Below are positions 25,831 to 36,269 of a DNA stretch of 64,000 nt, one piece after another (positions within the stretch are counted from its first letter, which is position 1; each line of letters begins with the position of its first letter). The notes beneath the pieces are model-generated. The model had not been told where the DNA came from. It made no database searches and saw only the letters and a program-made list of their open reading frames with translations. The position numbers and the translations under genes are program-made. Origin of the DNA: Betaproteobacteria bacterium (GTDB lineage Bacteria > Pseudomonadota > Gammaproteobacteria > Burkholderiales > Rhodocyclaceae); contig JADJBM010000010.1 in NCBI GenBank assembly GCA_016703785.1, positions 124,001 to 188,000 of the forward strand, read 5' to 3'.

Positions 25831-26261
25831 TTGTTGGGACAGTTCGGCTTGGTGCAGTCGGCGTACAGGTAAAGGGCGTGCTCGCTCACTTGGAAGCCGC
25901 GCTCCTTGGCTATCCTGGCCTGGCGTTTCTCGATCTCCGGGTCATAGAACTCCTCCACCTTGCCGCATTGCAGGCAGACGAGGTGGTCGTGGTGCTTGCC
26001 CTCGTTCAGTTCGAACACTGCCTTGCCGGACTCGAAATAGTGCCGCTCCAGCAGTCCTGCCTGCTCGAATTGAGTCAGCACGCGATAGACCGTCGCCAGC
26101 CCGATATCCATGTCCTCGGCGATCAAGGCGCGATAGACGTCCTCGGCGGTCATGTGACGGCTACCCGTGTCGGCCTGGGCCTTCTGGAAGAGGTCGAGTA
26201 TCTTCAGGCGTGGAAAGGTCGCCTTGAGGCCCATGTTCTTCAGGTCTTGCGAATTGCTCAT
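25821..26261 (-). CDS. fur: ferric uptake regulator Fur
   Basis: Fur (146 aa) is an iron-sensing repressor. The winged-helix part holds TAEDVYRALIAEDMDIGLATVYRVL. The metal-binding stretch KHHDHLVCLQCGKVEEF contains the HHDH motif and a CxxC zinc site, and CTKPNC at the C-terminus is a second Cys pair. It is divergent from bamE, the arrangement usual in beta- and gammaproteobacteria, and converges on recN. A reasonable promoter precedes it; no clear Fur box is seen there. Confidence 0.96.
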   Translation of the reverse strand: MSNSQDLKNMGLKATFPRLKILDLFQKAQADTGSRHMTAEDVYRALIAEDMDIGLATVYRVLTQFEQAGLLERHYFESGKAVFELNEGKHHDHLVCLQCGKVEEFYDPEIEKRQARIAKERGFQVSEHALYLYADCTKPNCPNKKS

Positions 26262-26291
26262 GGCGGCCGCGGGTCGGGAAGGAATGCTGGG

Positions 26292-26321
26292 TATGATATA
26301 GTCTTGCGCGTTCGTTGAGAA
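26292..26321. promoter_or_regulatory. overlapping divergent promoter elements for fur and bamE
   Basis: On the minus strand TTCTCA (complement of 26316-26321), 17 bases, then TATCAT (complement of 26293-26298) fits a sigma-70 promoter for fur. On the plus strand TATGAT (26292-26297) could be the bamE -10 box, though I see no good -35 for it. The two -10 boxes coincide, so the promoters would compete. Confidence 0.5.
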
Positions 26322-26341
26322 TTACCGGCCCTCGATTCCGC

Positions 26342-26848
26342 ATGAGATTCCTGCGCTACCTGCCTGTCCTGCTGCCCCTGGCGGCCTGCTCGAACGTGCA
26401 GGTGCCCGACGTGGCTTCCGTCATCACGCCCTATCGCATCGACATCCGCCAGGGTAACTACATCACTCAGGACATGGTGGCGCAGCTGAAGCCAGGCATG
26501 ACCCGGGATCAGGTGCGCTTCATACTCGGCACCCCACTGGTGGCGGACATCTTCCATGCCGAACGCTGGGATTACATCTACAGTTTCAAGCCGGGGCGTG
26601 GTGAAGTGCAGTTGCGGCGCTTCGCCGTCTTCTTCGCTGACAACAAACTGGCCCGCGTTGCCGGTGACGTCGTCGGGGCCGAGCCCGGCGAGGCCGCGGC
26701 CGCGGCGAGCGCAACCGCCGATGCGCGCTCCCGGGTGATCGAAATCGCGCCCGAAGGCGGGTCGAAGAAGGAAGAAGCCAAGGAAGGCGAAAAGAAGCCT
26801 GAACCAGAGGCGAAGCCCGATGGCGCGGCGCAGTCTGTCGAAAAATAG
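26342..26848 (+). CDS. bamE: outer membrane assembly lipoprotein BamE
   Basis: BamE (168 aa) is a small lipoprotein of the BAM complex, which inserts beta-barrel proteins into the outer membrane. The start at 26342 gives a lipoprotein signal peptide ending in the lipobox LAAC. The SmpA/OmlA domain follows: GNYITQDMVAQLKPGMTRDQVRFILGTP and a later RWDYIYSF. The C-terminal about 55 residues are a low-complexity Ala/Glu/Lys/Pro tail, longer than in E. coli BamE (113 aa) and of unknown use. It is divergent from fur. Confidence 0.92.
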   Translation: MRFLRYLPVLLPLAACSNVQVPDVASVITPYRIDIRQGNYITQDMVAQLKPGMTRDQVRFILGTPLVADIFHAERWDYIYSFKPGRGEVQLRRFAVFFADNKLARVAGDVVGAEPGEAAAAASATADARSRVIEIAPEGGSKKEEAKEGEKKPEPEAKPDGAAQSVEK

Positions 26849-26912
26849 TGAGTACCGCCGGGCGTTCTGTCCGGCGCTGCGAATATCCGCTGCGTAGACC
26901 AGGAGTCAAAGA

Positions 26913-27710
26913 ATGAAGATCGTGATCGCCGGCAGCTCCGGCCGCATGGGGCGCACGCTGATCGAGGCCGTGCTGCAGGATGGCGAGGCGCGCCTGGCCG
27001 CTGCGCTGGAGCAGGCAGACAGCCCCTTTCTCGGCAAGGATGCAGGCGAACTGGTCGGCGCCCCGTGCGGCGTGGCGATTACTTCGGATTTCGAAACTGC
27101 GCTTGGCGGCGCCGACTGCCTGATCGACTTCACTCGCCCTTCGGGCACCCTAGCGCACATGACGGCCTGCCGCCGGCGCGGCGTGTCCATGGTGATCGGC
27201 ACCACCGGCATGGAGATGGAGCACAAGCTCCAGATCCAGGTTGCTTCGCGCGACATTCCGATCGTCTTTGCGCCGAACATGGCCGTCGGCGTGAATCTGG
27301 TCTTCAAGCTGCTCGATACGGCTGCCCGCGTGCTCAACCAGGGTTACGACATTGAGGTCGTCGAGGCACATCATCGCCACAAGGTCGACGCCCCTTCCGG
27401 CACGGCCCTGCGCATGGGCGAGGTGGTGGCCGAGGCGCTTGGCCGCGACCTGTCCAAGTGCGCTATCTATGGCCGCGAGGGCGTCACCGGGGAGCGCGAT
27501 CCCTCCACCATCGGTTTTGCCACGGTGCGCGGCGGCGATATCGTCGGCGACCATACCGTGCTCTTCGCCGGCACCGGCGAGCGCGTCGAGATCACGCACA
27601 AGGCCGCCTCGCGCATGCCCTATGCCCAGGGCAGCTTGCGGGCGGCGCGATTCCTCAAGGGGCGCAGGAACGGGCTCTACGACATGCAGGACGTTCTGGG
27701 GCTACGCTAG
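26913..27710 (+). CDS. dapB: 4-hydroxy-tetrahydrodipicolinate reductase
   Basis: DapB (265 aa) reduces hydroxy-tetrahydrodipicolinate with NAD(P)H in lysine and diaminopimelate synthesis. The nucleotide loop GSSGRMGRTL is at the N-terminus and the active-site signature EAHHRHKVDAPSGTAL is intact. It follows bamE by 64 bases. Motifs and length are normal. Confidence 0.97.
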   Translation: MKIVIAGSSGRMGRTLIEAVLQDGEARLAAALEQADSPFLGKDAGELVGAPCGVAITSDFETALGGADCLIDFTRPSGTLAHMTACRRRGVSMVIGTTGMEMEHKLQIQVASRDIPIVFAPNMAVGVNLVFKLLDTAARVLNQGYDIEVVEAHHRHKVDAPSGTALRMGEVVAEALGRDLSKCAIYGREGVTGERDPSTIGFATVRGGDIVGDHTVLFAGTGERVEITHKAASRMPYAQGSLRAARFLKGRRNGLYDMQDVLGLR

Positions 27711-27721
27711 CCGAGGCGCAA

Positions 27722-27755
27722 AAGGACTTGCGAGTTTGCAGGACTCGCTGTCCTT
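27722..27755 (+). terminator. hairpin after dapB, overlapping the carAB promoter
   Basis: AAGGAC (27722-27727) pairs with GTCCTT (27750-27755), and GCGAGT (27730-27735) with ACTCGC (27743-27748) inside it, with a 7-base loop. No T-tract follows, so it is a weak terminator candidate. The -35 box proposed for carA lies in its loop. Confidence 0.45.
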
Positions 27756-27765
27756 GGGGTAAAAT
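27736..27765 (+). promoter_or_regulatory. probable carAB promoter
   Basis: TTGCAG (27736-27741), 18-base spacer, TAAAAT (27760-27765). The -10 box matches consensus at five of six positions. The predicted start near 27772 leaves a leader of about 118 bases before carA. Confidence 0.45.
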
Positions 27766-27783
27766 TCAAAAGATTTATCCCGA

Positions 27784-27810
27784 GCGGGATAGGCGCCCAG
27801 CCTGTCCCGC
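27784..27810 (+). other. strong hairpin in the carA leader
   Basis: GCGGGATAGGC (27784-27794) pairs with GCCTGTCCCGC (27800-27810) around a 5-base loop, with one T-G wobble. No T-tract follows. It lies within the predicted 5' leader of carAB, so it may affect stability or regulation of the transcript. Confidence 0.6.
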
Positions 27811-27889
27811 TTCGCATATCTACAACAATCCGCAGCATGGCCCGTGAGGTGTCCCGGCATGCCTGCGCAGTGCCGACAGGAGTGCCTAA

Positions 27890-29032
27890 GTGTCTGATTT
27901 TCCGAAAGCCATCCTCGCCTTAGCGGATGGGACGGTATTTCGCGGAATCGGCATCGGGGCGACGGGTTCCAGCGTCGGCGAGGTGGTGTTCAACACCGCC
28001 ATGACCGGCTACCAGGAAATCCTCACCGACCCTTCCTACTGCCGGCAGATCGTCACCCTGACCTATCCCCATATCGGCAATACGGGCGTCAATCGCGAGG
28101 ATTGCGAATCGGCCAAGGTGCAGGCGGCAGGCTTGGTGATTCGCGATCTGCCGTTGCTGGCCTCGAATTTCCGCATTGAGCAGACCCTCTCTGACTATCT
28201 CAAGGTGGAGAATGTGGTCGCCTTGGCCGGCATCGACACGCGCAAGCTGACGCGCATCCTGCGCGAGAAGGGCGCGCAGAGCGGCTGCCTGATGAGCGGG
28301 GACATTGACGAGGAAAAGTCAGTCGCCGCAGCACGGCGATTCCCTGGCCTTGCCGGCATGGATCTGGCCAAGGTGGTCAGTACCGACAAGTCCTATGCCT
28401 GGAGCGAAGGGGAATGGGCGCTGGGCAAGGGCCATGGCAATGCGGAATCATCGGCCTTCCATGTGGTCGCCTATGACTATGGGGTCAAGAGGAACATCCT
28501 GCGCATGCTGGCTTCGCGCGGCTGCAGGGTGACCGTGTTGCCGGCGAAAACGCCGGCCGCCGAAGTGCTGGCAATGAAGCCCGACGGCGTCTTCCTGTCC
28601 AACGGCCCGGGAGATCCCGAGCCCTGTGATTATGCGATTGCCGCCATCCGGGAAATCCTCGCGCGCGGCATCCCGACGTTCGGCATCTGCCTCGGCCATC
28701 AGCTGATGGGCCTGGCATCCGGCGCCAAGACAGCGAAAATGAAGTTCGGCCACCACGGCGCCAACCATCCGGTGAAGGACCTCGACACAGGCCAGGTGCT
28801 GATTACCAGTCAGAACCATGGCTTTGCCGTCGATGCCGAATCGCTTCCGACCAATTTGCGCGTGACCCACGTCTCCCTCTTCGACGGCAGCCTGCAGGGC
28901 CTAGCGCGCACCGACGTACCGGCCTTCTGCTTCCAGGGCCATCCTGAGGCAAGCCCGGGGCCGCACGACGTCTCGTATCTCTTCGACCGCTTCATCAAGA
29001 TGATGGAAAACCGGCGGGTGCAACATGCCTAA
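27890..29032 (+). CDS. carA: carbamoyl-phosphate synthase small (glutaminase) subunit
   Basis: CarA (380 aa) hydrolyses glutamine and passes ammonia to CarB for carbamoyl phosphate, used in pyrimidine and arginine synthesis. The class I glutamine amidotransferase triad is present: Cys in FGICLGHQL, and His and Glu in QGHPEASPGPHD. The start is a GTG (27890) with AGGAG seven bases upstream. The stop overlaps the carB start by eight bases. Confidence 0.97.
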   Translation: MSDFPKAILALADGTVFRGIGIGATGSSVGEVVFNTAMTGYQEILTDPSYCRQIVTLTYPHIGNTGVNREDCESAKVQAAGLVIRDLPLLASNFRIEQTLSDYLKVENVVALAGIDTRKLTRILREKGAQSGCLMSGDIDEEKSVAAARRFPGLAGMDLAKVVSTDKSYAWSEGEWALGKGHGNAESSAFHVVAYDYGVKRNILRMLASRGCRVTVLPAKTPAAEVLAMKPDGVFLSNGPGDPEPCDYAIAAIREILARGIPTFGICLGHQLMGLASGAKTAKMKFGHHGANHPVKDLDTGQVLITSQNHGFAVDAESLPTNLRVTHVSLFDGSLQGLARTDVPAFCFQGHPEASPGPHDVSYLFDRFIKMMENRRVQHA

Positions 29033-32000
29033 ACGCACCGACATCCACAGCATCCTCATCATCGGTGCCGGCCCGATCATCATCGGCCAGGCCTGCGAGT
29101 TCGACTATTCCGGCGCCCAGGCCTGCAAGGCGCTGCGCGACGAGGGATACAAGGTCATCCTGGTCAACTCCAATCCGGCGACCATCATGACCGACCCGGA
29201 GATGGCCGATGTCACCTACATCGAGCCGATCCACTGGACGGTGATCGAGAAGATCATCGCCAAGGAGCGGCCGGATGCCCTGCTGCCGACCATGGGCGGG
29301 CAGACCGCGCTCAACTGCGCACTCGATCTGGCCAAGCATGGCGTCCTGGAAAAATACGGGGTCGAGATGATCGGCGCCTCGCGCGAGGCCATCGACAAGG
29401 CCGAGGATCGCGAGAAGTTCAAGGCGGCGATGACCAAGATCGGCTTGGGTTCGGCGCGTTCCGCCATCGCCCACAGCATGGAGGAGGCGCTGCAGGTGCA
29501 GGCCGCACTCGGCTTTCCCTCCATCATCCGCCCGTCCTTCACCATGGGCGGCAGTGGCGGCGGCATCGCCTACAACAAGGAAGAATTCGTCACCATCTGC
29601 GAGCGCGGCCTGGAGGCCAGCCCGACCCGGGAACTGCTGATCGAGGAATCGCTGATCGGCTGGAAGGAGTTCGAGATGGAGGTTGTCCGCGACCGCAAGG
29701 ACAACTGCATCATCGTCTGCTCCATCGAGAACCTCGATCCGATGGGGGTGCACACCGGCGACTCCATCACCGTGGCGCCGTCGCAGACGCTGACGGACAA
29801 GGAATACCAGATCCTGCGCAACGCCTCGATCGCCGTGCTGCGCGAGATCGGCGTCGATACCGGCGGTTCCAACGTGCAGTTCGCCATCAATCCGGCCGAC
29901 GGCCGCATGATCGTCATCGAGATGAATCCGCGTGTGTCACGTTCCTCGGCGCTGGCTTCGAAAGCGACCGGCTTCCCCATTGCCAAGGTGGCGGCCAAGC
30001 TGGCCGTGGGATTCACGCTGGACGAACTGCGCAACGAGATCACCGGGGGCGCCACGCCCGCCTCCTTCGAGCCGTCGATCGACTACGTCGTCACCAAGGT
30101 GCCGCGTTTCGCCTTCGAGAAATTTCCGCTGGCCAACGACCGCCTGACCACCCAGATGAAGTCGGTGGGAGAGGTGATGGCGATCGGCCGTACTTTCCAG
30201 GAATCGCTGCAGAAGGCCCTGCGTGGCCTGGAAGTCAGCGTTTACGGCCTGGACGAGATCGAAGCCGACGAGGACACCATCGATCGAGAGCTCGCCAATC
30301 CCGGCGCCGAGCGCATGTGGTATCTCGGCCAGGCATTCCGCAATGGCATGAGCCTGGACAAGGCCTTCCAACTGACCAAAATCGACCCGTGGTTCCTCGT
30401 GCAGATACAGGACATTGTCCGGGAGGAAGCAGCGCTGGCGGGACAGAAACTGCACGACCAGGATGCGGACGAGATGCGGCGACTGAAGCGCAAGGGCTTC
30501 TCGGACCGCCGTCTGGCCAAGCTGTTCGAGACCTCGGAGACTGCTGTCCGCATGCATCGCCATGCGCTGAATGTCAGGCCCGTGTACAAGCGCGTCGATA
30601 CCTGCGCCGCCGAGTTCGCCACCCATACCGCCTACATGTATTCCACCTACGAGGAGGAATGCGAGGCCCAGCCGACCGCGCGCAAGAAAATCATGGTGTT
30701 GGGAGGCGGCCCCAACCGCATCGGGCAGGGCATCGAATTCGACTATTGCTGCGTGCACGCTGCGCTGGCCATGCGCGAGGACGGCTACGAGACCATCATG
30801 GTCAACTGCAACCCGGAGACGGTGTCGACCGACTACGATACCTCCGACCGCCTCTATTTCGAGCCGCTGACGCTGGAGGACATCCTCGAGATCGTCAATA
30901 TCGAACAACCGGTCGGTGTGATCGTCCAGTTCGGCGGCCAGACGCCATTGAAGCGGGCGCAGGATCTGGAGGCCAATGGCGTGCCCATCATCGGCACCAG
31001 CCCGGACATGATCGATTGTGCCGAGGATCGCGAGCGCTTCCAGCAGATGCTGCATGAACTGGGCCTCAAGCAACCGCCCAACCGTACGGCGCGCACGCCG
31101 GAGGACGCCATACGCCTCGCCGCCGAAATCGGCTATCCGCTGGTGGTCAGGCCGAGCTACGTGCTGGGCGGCCGCGCCATGGAGATCGTTCACGAGCAGG
31201 GAGATCTCGAGCGCTACATGCGTGAGGCGGTGAAGGTCTCCAACGATTCACCGGTGCTGCTCGACCGCTTCCTCAATGATGCCACCGAGGTGGACGTGGA
31301 TGCCTTATCCGATGGCAATCAGGTCATCGTCGGGGGCATCATGCAGCATATCGAGCAGGCCGGTGTGCATTCCGGCGATTCCGCCTGTTCGTTGCCGCCG
31401 TACACGCTGTCCCGGGAAATTCAGGACGAACTGCGGGACCAGACGGAGAAGATGGCAAAGGCGCTGAATGTCTGTGGGCTGATGAATGTCCAGTTCGCCA
31501 TTCAGGATGGCACGGTGTACGTCCTGGAGGTGAATCCTCGCGCCTCGCGCACCGTGCCGTTCGTCTCCAAAGCCACAGGCCTGCAATTGGCGAAGGTGGC
31601 GGCGCGCTGCATGGCCGGCCGCACATTGGCGGAGCAGGGCGTGACGCGCGAGATCGTGCCGCCCTATTTTTCAGTCAAGGAGGCGGTGTTCCCCTTCGTC
31701 AAGTTTCCCGGCGTCGACACCATTCTCGGTCCTGAGATGAAATCCACCGGCGAAGTGATGGGCGTGGGCCGCACGTTCGCCGAGGCCTTCGTGAAATCCC
31801 AGCTCGCTGGTGGCACCCGGCTGCCCCGTTCGGGCAAGGTGTTCATCAGCGTCAAGGATCAGGATCGCACCAAGGCGGTCGACGTGGCGAGGGAGCTGAG
31901 CGAACTCGGCTTTGCCCTGCTCGCCACGCGCGGCACCGGCGCCGCCATTGAAGCCGCAGGGCTCAAGGTGGCGGTGGTGAACAAGGTGGCCGAGGGGCGG

Positions 32001-32231
32001 CCGCACATCGTGGACATGATCAAGAACAACGAGGTCGTGCTCATCATCAACACGGTCGAGGAAAAGCGCCAGGCCATCCTGGACTCGCGCTCCATCCGCA
32101 CCAGTGCGCTGGCGCAGCGCGTCACGCTGTTTACGACCATCGAGGGCGCCCGGGCGGCCTGTGCCGGCATGCGACACCTCGAAGAGCTGGAAACCTACGC
32201 CTTGCAGACTTTGCACGCTGAGTTAACATAA
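29025..32231 (+). CDS. carB: carbamoyl-phosphate synthase large subunit
   Basis: CarB (1068 aa) makes carbamoyl phosphate from bicarbonate, ammonia and two ATP. The two ATP-grasp halves are visible: the first opens with ILIIGAGPIIIGQACEFDYS and the second, near residue 555, with MVLGGGPNRIGQGIEFDYC. The C-terminal allosteric domain contains GTGAAIEAAGL. Length is standard. It overlaps carA by eight bases and lies four bases before greA, so the three genes are probably co-transcribed. Confidence 0.98.
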   Translation: MPKRTDIHSILIIGAGPIIIGQACEFDYSGAQACKALRDEGYKVILVNSNPATIMTDPEMADVTYIEPIHWTVIEKIIAKERPDALLPTMGGQTALNCALDLAKHGVLEKYGVEMIGASREAIDKAEDREKFKAAMTKIGLGSARSAIAHSMEEALQVQAALGFPSIIRPSFTMGGSGGGIAYNKEEFVTICERGLEASPTRELLIEESLIGWKEFEMEVVRDRKDNCIIVCSIENLDPMGVHTGDSITVAPSQTLTDKEYQILRNASIAVLREIGVDTGGSNVQFAINPADGRMIVIEMNPRVSRSSALASKATGFPIAKVAAKLAVGFTLDELRNEITGGATPASFEPSIDYVVTKVPRFAFEKFPLANDRLTTQMKSVGEVMAIGRTFQESLQKALRGLEVSVYGLDEIEADEDTIDRELANPGAERMWYLGQAFRNGMSLDKAFQLTKIDPWFLVQIQDIVREEAALAGQKLHDQDADEMRRLKRKGFSDRRLAKLFETSETAVRMHRHALNVRPVYKRVDTCAAEFATHTAYMYSTYEEECEAQPTARKKIMVLGGGPNRIGQGIEFDYCCVHAALAMREDGYETIMVNCNPETVSTDYDTSDRLYFEPLTLEDILEIVNIEQPVGVIVQFGGQTPLKRAQDLEANGVPIIGTSPDMIDCAEDRERFQQMLHELGLKQPPNRTARTPEDAIRLAAEIGYPLVVRPSYVLGGRAMEIVHEQGDLERYMREAVKVSNDSPVLLDRFLNDATEVDVDALSDGNQVIVGGIMQHIEQAGVHSGDSACSLPPYTLSREIQDELRDQTEKMAKALNVCGLMNVQFAIQDGTVYVLEVNPRASRTVPFVSKATGLQLAKVAARCMAGRTLAEQGVTREIVPPYFSVKEAVFPFVKFPGVDTILGPEMKSTGEVMGVGRTFAEAFVKSQLAGGTRLPRSGKVFISVKDQDRTKAVDVARELSELGFALLATRGTGAAIEAAGLKVAVVNKVAEGRPHIVDMIKNNEVVLIINTVEEKRQAILDSRSIRTSALAQRVTLFTTIEGARAACAGMRHLEELETYALQTLHAELT

Positions 32232-32235
32232 GCCC

Positions 32236-32712
32236 ATGAGCAAAGTCCCCCTCACCAAGGAAGGCGCGGAGAAACTGCGCCAGGAACTGCGCCGCTTGAA
32301 GACGGCCGACCGGCCCAACGTCGTTGCAGCCATTGCGGAAGCACGCGCCCACGGCGATCTGTCGGAGAACGCCGAGTATGCCGCCGCGCGCGAGCGGCAG
32401 AGCTTCATCGAGGGGCGCATCCAGGAAATCGAGGGCAAGCTGGGCAATGCCCAGATCATCGATCCCAAGCTGCTGGATGCCGACGGCCGCTGTGTTTTCG
32501 GCGCCACGGTCGATCTGGAAGACCTGGAAAGCGGCGACCGGGTCACTTACCAGATCGTCGGCGAGGACGAGGCGGACCTGAAGAGCAACAAGATTTCCAT
32601 CTCCTCGCCCATCGCTCGCGCCCTCATTGGCAAGTACGCCGGAGACATCGCCGAGGTGAAGGCGCCCGGCGGGGTGCGCGAGTACGAACTGCACGACGTC
32701 AAGTACGTCTGA
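32236..32712 (+). CDS. greA: transcription elongation factor GreA
   Basis: GreA (158 aa) binds the secondary channel of RNA polymerase and triggers cleavage of backtracked RNA. The N-terminal coiled coil carries the acidic tip (ARAHGDLSENAEYAAARERQ, with its Asp and Glu), and the C-terminal FKBP-like domain includes ISISSPIARALIGK. It follows carB by four bases, as in many betaproteobacteria. Confidence 0.97.
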   Translation: MSKVPLTKEGAEKLRQELRRLKTADRPNVVAAIAEARAHGDLSENAEYAAARERQSFIEGRIQEIEGKLGNAQIIDPKLLDADGRCVFGATVDLEDLESGDRVTYQIVGEDEADLKSNKISISSPIARALIGKYAGDIAEVKAPGGVREYELHDVKYV

Positions 32713-32749
32713 TCCACGCACAACGCACCACCATCGAAGGCGGGCATTC

Positions 32750-33208
32750 ATGCAAAGGCTGGCGGATAGCCTCTATTCCCTTGCCATCACCCTTTGGGTC
32801 GGCGGCCTCTGGGCGGTCGGCTTTATCGTGGCGCCTTCGCTGTTTGCCTCCCTGAAAGATCGTGTGCTTGCGGGCGAACTGGCAGGCAACCTTTTCGGCC
32901 TGATTGCCTGGGTGGGCATGGCGTGTGCGGCCTACCTGCTCGGCTATCTGGCCGTGCGTCGCCCCGGGGATCTGTTCAAATCCTGGGCATTCCGGCTGGT
33001 GGTGGGAATGCTGGTGCTGACGTTGGCGGTGCATTTCGGCATTCAGCCGATCCTTGCCCAGTTGAAGGCCGACGCCTTGCCGCTGAGCGTCATGGAAAGT
33101 GCGGTGAAAAGCCGCTTTGTCGCCTGGCATGGCGCAGCCACCGGCCTGTATGTATTGCAAAGCCTGCTGGGGGCGGCGCTGGTGTTATTGCAGGGACGGG
33201 GCCGCTGA
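32750..33208 (+). CDS. DUF4149-type integral membrane protein
   Basis: A 152-residue protein with about four predicted membrane helices (residues ~8-30, 44-68, 82-102 and 128-150). The opening LYSLAITLWVGGLWAVGFIV and the ARRP-like cytoplasmic loop resemble DUF4149 proteins, which sit beside greA in many betaproteobacteria. No function is known. It lies 37 bases after greA, probably in the same operon. It ends one base before the stop of yhbY on the other strand. Confidence 0.75.
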   Translation: MQRLADSLYSLAITLWVGGLWAVGFIVAPSLFASLKDRVLAGELAGNLFGLIAWVGMACAAYLLGYLAVRRPGDLFKSWAFRLVVGMLVLTLAVHFGIQPILAQLKADALPLSVMESAVKSRFVAWHGAATGLYVLQSLLGAALVLLQGRGR

Positions 33209-33209
33209 C

Positions 33210-33584
33210 TTATTTGCGCAGGCGCTGGCGTGAGGTGGCCGGGGGAACGGGTGTTTTTTGCCGGGAACGCGAGACGGGTTTTTTCGCAGGCTTGACGGGT
33301 GCTGCCGGCGCCTCCGGGTTGGCACGGTACACGACCAGGACGTTGCCGATATGCTGAATGGCCGCAGCGTCCAGACGGGAACAGATTTCGGCGTGCACTG
33401 TCTCACGTGCGTCGCGCTCGATGCCATAGACGCGCACCTTGATTAATTCATGCGCCTTCAGGCCGCGCTCAATCTCAGCAAGGACGCTGTCGCTGAGGCC
33501 TTTCTGGCTGATGCTGACGACGGGATGCAGGCTGTGGGCACGTGCGCGCAGGGCCCGACGTTCTGTTGGGGTCAGTTCGTTCAT
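33210..33584 (-). CDS. yhbY: YhbY/CRS1-type RNA-binding protein
   Basis: A 124-residue protein with a CRM-type RNA-binding domain in the first about 95 residues: LTPTERRALRARAHSLHPVV, then GLKAHELIKVRVYG. YhbY associates with pre-50S ribosomal particles in E. coli. The C-terminal about 30 residues are a basic Pro/Lys/Arg tail not found in the E. coli protein. It is divergent from rlmE (15-base gap), an arrangement conserved in many proteobacteria. Confidence 0.92.
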   Translation of the reverse strand: MNELTPTERRALRARAHSLHPVVSISQKGLSDSVLAEIERGLKAHELIKVRVYGIERDARETVHAEICSRLDAAAIQHIGNVLVVYRANPEAPAAPVKPAKKPVSRSRQKTPVPPATSRQRLRK

Positions 33585-33599
33585 GGATGAATTCTAGCA

Positions 33600-34220
33600 G
33601 TGAAGAAGCATAAAACCAGCAAGGCCTGGATGCGCGAGCATGTGAACGACCCCTACGTCCAGCGGGCGAAGGCGGAAGGCTGGCGTTCGCGCGCCGCCTT
33701 CAAGCTGATGGAAATAGACGACAGGGATCGCCTGCTGCGGCCCGGCATGGTGGTGGTGGACTTGGGCGCGGCGCCGGGCGGCTGGTCCCAGGTGGCGGCG
33801 AAGCGAGTCGGCGGCGGCCGGGTGCTGGCTCTTGATCTGCTGGAAATGGTGCCCTTGGCAGGAGTGGAGTTTTTTCAAGGCGACTTTCGCGAGGACGCCG
33901 TACTGGCGGAACTGACTTTAAGGCTCGGCGGCCGGCCGGTCGAGCTTGTTATTTCCGATATGGCCCCCAATATATCCGGCATTGCCATCTCGGATCAGGC
34001 GCGTTCGATGCATTTGGCGGAATTGGCCTTGGAATTTGCCGTTCGGCATTTGAAACTCGGCGGCAATTTCCTGGTCAAGACGTTCGAGGGGGCCGGCAGT
34101 GCAGCCTTCCGCAAGACGATGAACGCAGCATTTGAAAAGGTGGTCGTGCGCAAGCCCAAATCTTCGCGCGACCGCAGCAACGAGGTCTATTTGATCGGTA
34201 TGGGATGCCGCCCACAATGA
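33600..34220 (+). CDS. rlmE: 23S rRNA (uridine-2552-2'-O)-methyltransferase
   Basis: RlmE/FtsJ (206 aa) methylates U2552 of 23S rRNA late in 50S assembly. The SAM-binding motif VVDLGAAPGGWSQVA is clear, and the catalytic tetrad is in place (Lys35, Asp120, Lys160, Glu195). The start is GTG at 33600, which gives the family opening KTSKAWMREHVNDPYV. It lies upstream of ftsH as in E. coli, but ftsH has its own promoter. Confidence 0.95.
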   Translation: MKKHKTSKAWMREHVNDPYVQRAKAEGWRSRAAFKLMEIDDRDRLLRPGMVVVDLGAAPGGWSQVAAKRVGGGRVLALDLLEMVPLAGVEFFQGDFREDAVLAELTLRLGGRPVELVISDMAPNISGIAISDQARSMHLAELALEFAVRHLKLGGNFLVKTFEGAGSAAFRKTMNAAFEKVVVRKPKSSRDRSNEVYLIGMGCRPQ

Positions 34221-34250
34221 CGACAGGGTCAATTCCGGCGGCGCTCCGGT

Positions 34251-34279
34251 TTGCACCGGAAGGTGAACGGACTTAGAAT
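34251..34279 (+). promoter_or_regulatory. ftsH: ftsH promoter
   Basis: TTGCAC (34251-34256), 17-base spacer, TAGAAT (34274-34279). The -10 box matches at five of six positions. A short hairpin TCCGG/CCGGA (around 34244-34260), perhaps the rlmE transcript end, overlaps the -35 box. Confidence 0.55.
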
Positions 34280-34332
34280 GCTTTCATGGTATCGGCAACA
34301 GAGAGGCCCCTGACGGGCCATAGAGGAATCGC

Positions 34333-36216
<1,884 letters not shown>

Positions 36217-36236
36217 GCGAGACTGACATGCAAGTG

Positions 36237-36269
36237 GCCGGATCGGGCAACCGATCCGGCTTTGTTTTT
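36237..36269 (+). terminator. intrinsic terminator after ftsH, abutting folP
   Basis: GCCGGATCGG (36237-36246) pairs perfectly with CCGATCCGGC (36251-36260) around a GCAA loop, followed by TTTGTTTTT (36261-36269). The next base is the A of the probable folP ATG. It should strongly limit read-through from ftsH. Confidence 0.85.

Noticed and set aside
29937..31193. Long minus-strand open frame opposite carB (418 codons)
   Set aside because: carB is intact and highly conserved on the other strand; the antisense reading is a codon-bias shadow. The same applies to long antisense frames in nuoG/nuoH, dnaK, glmM and metZ.
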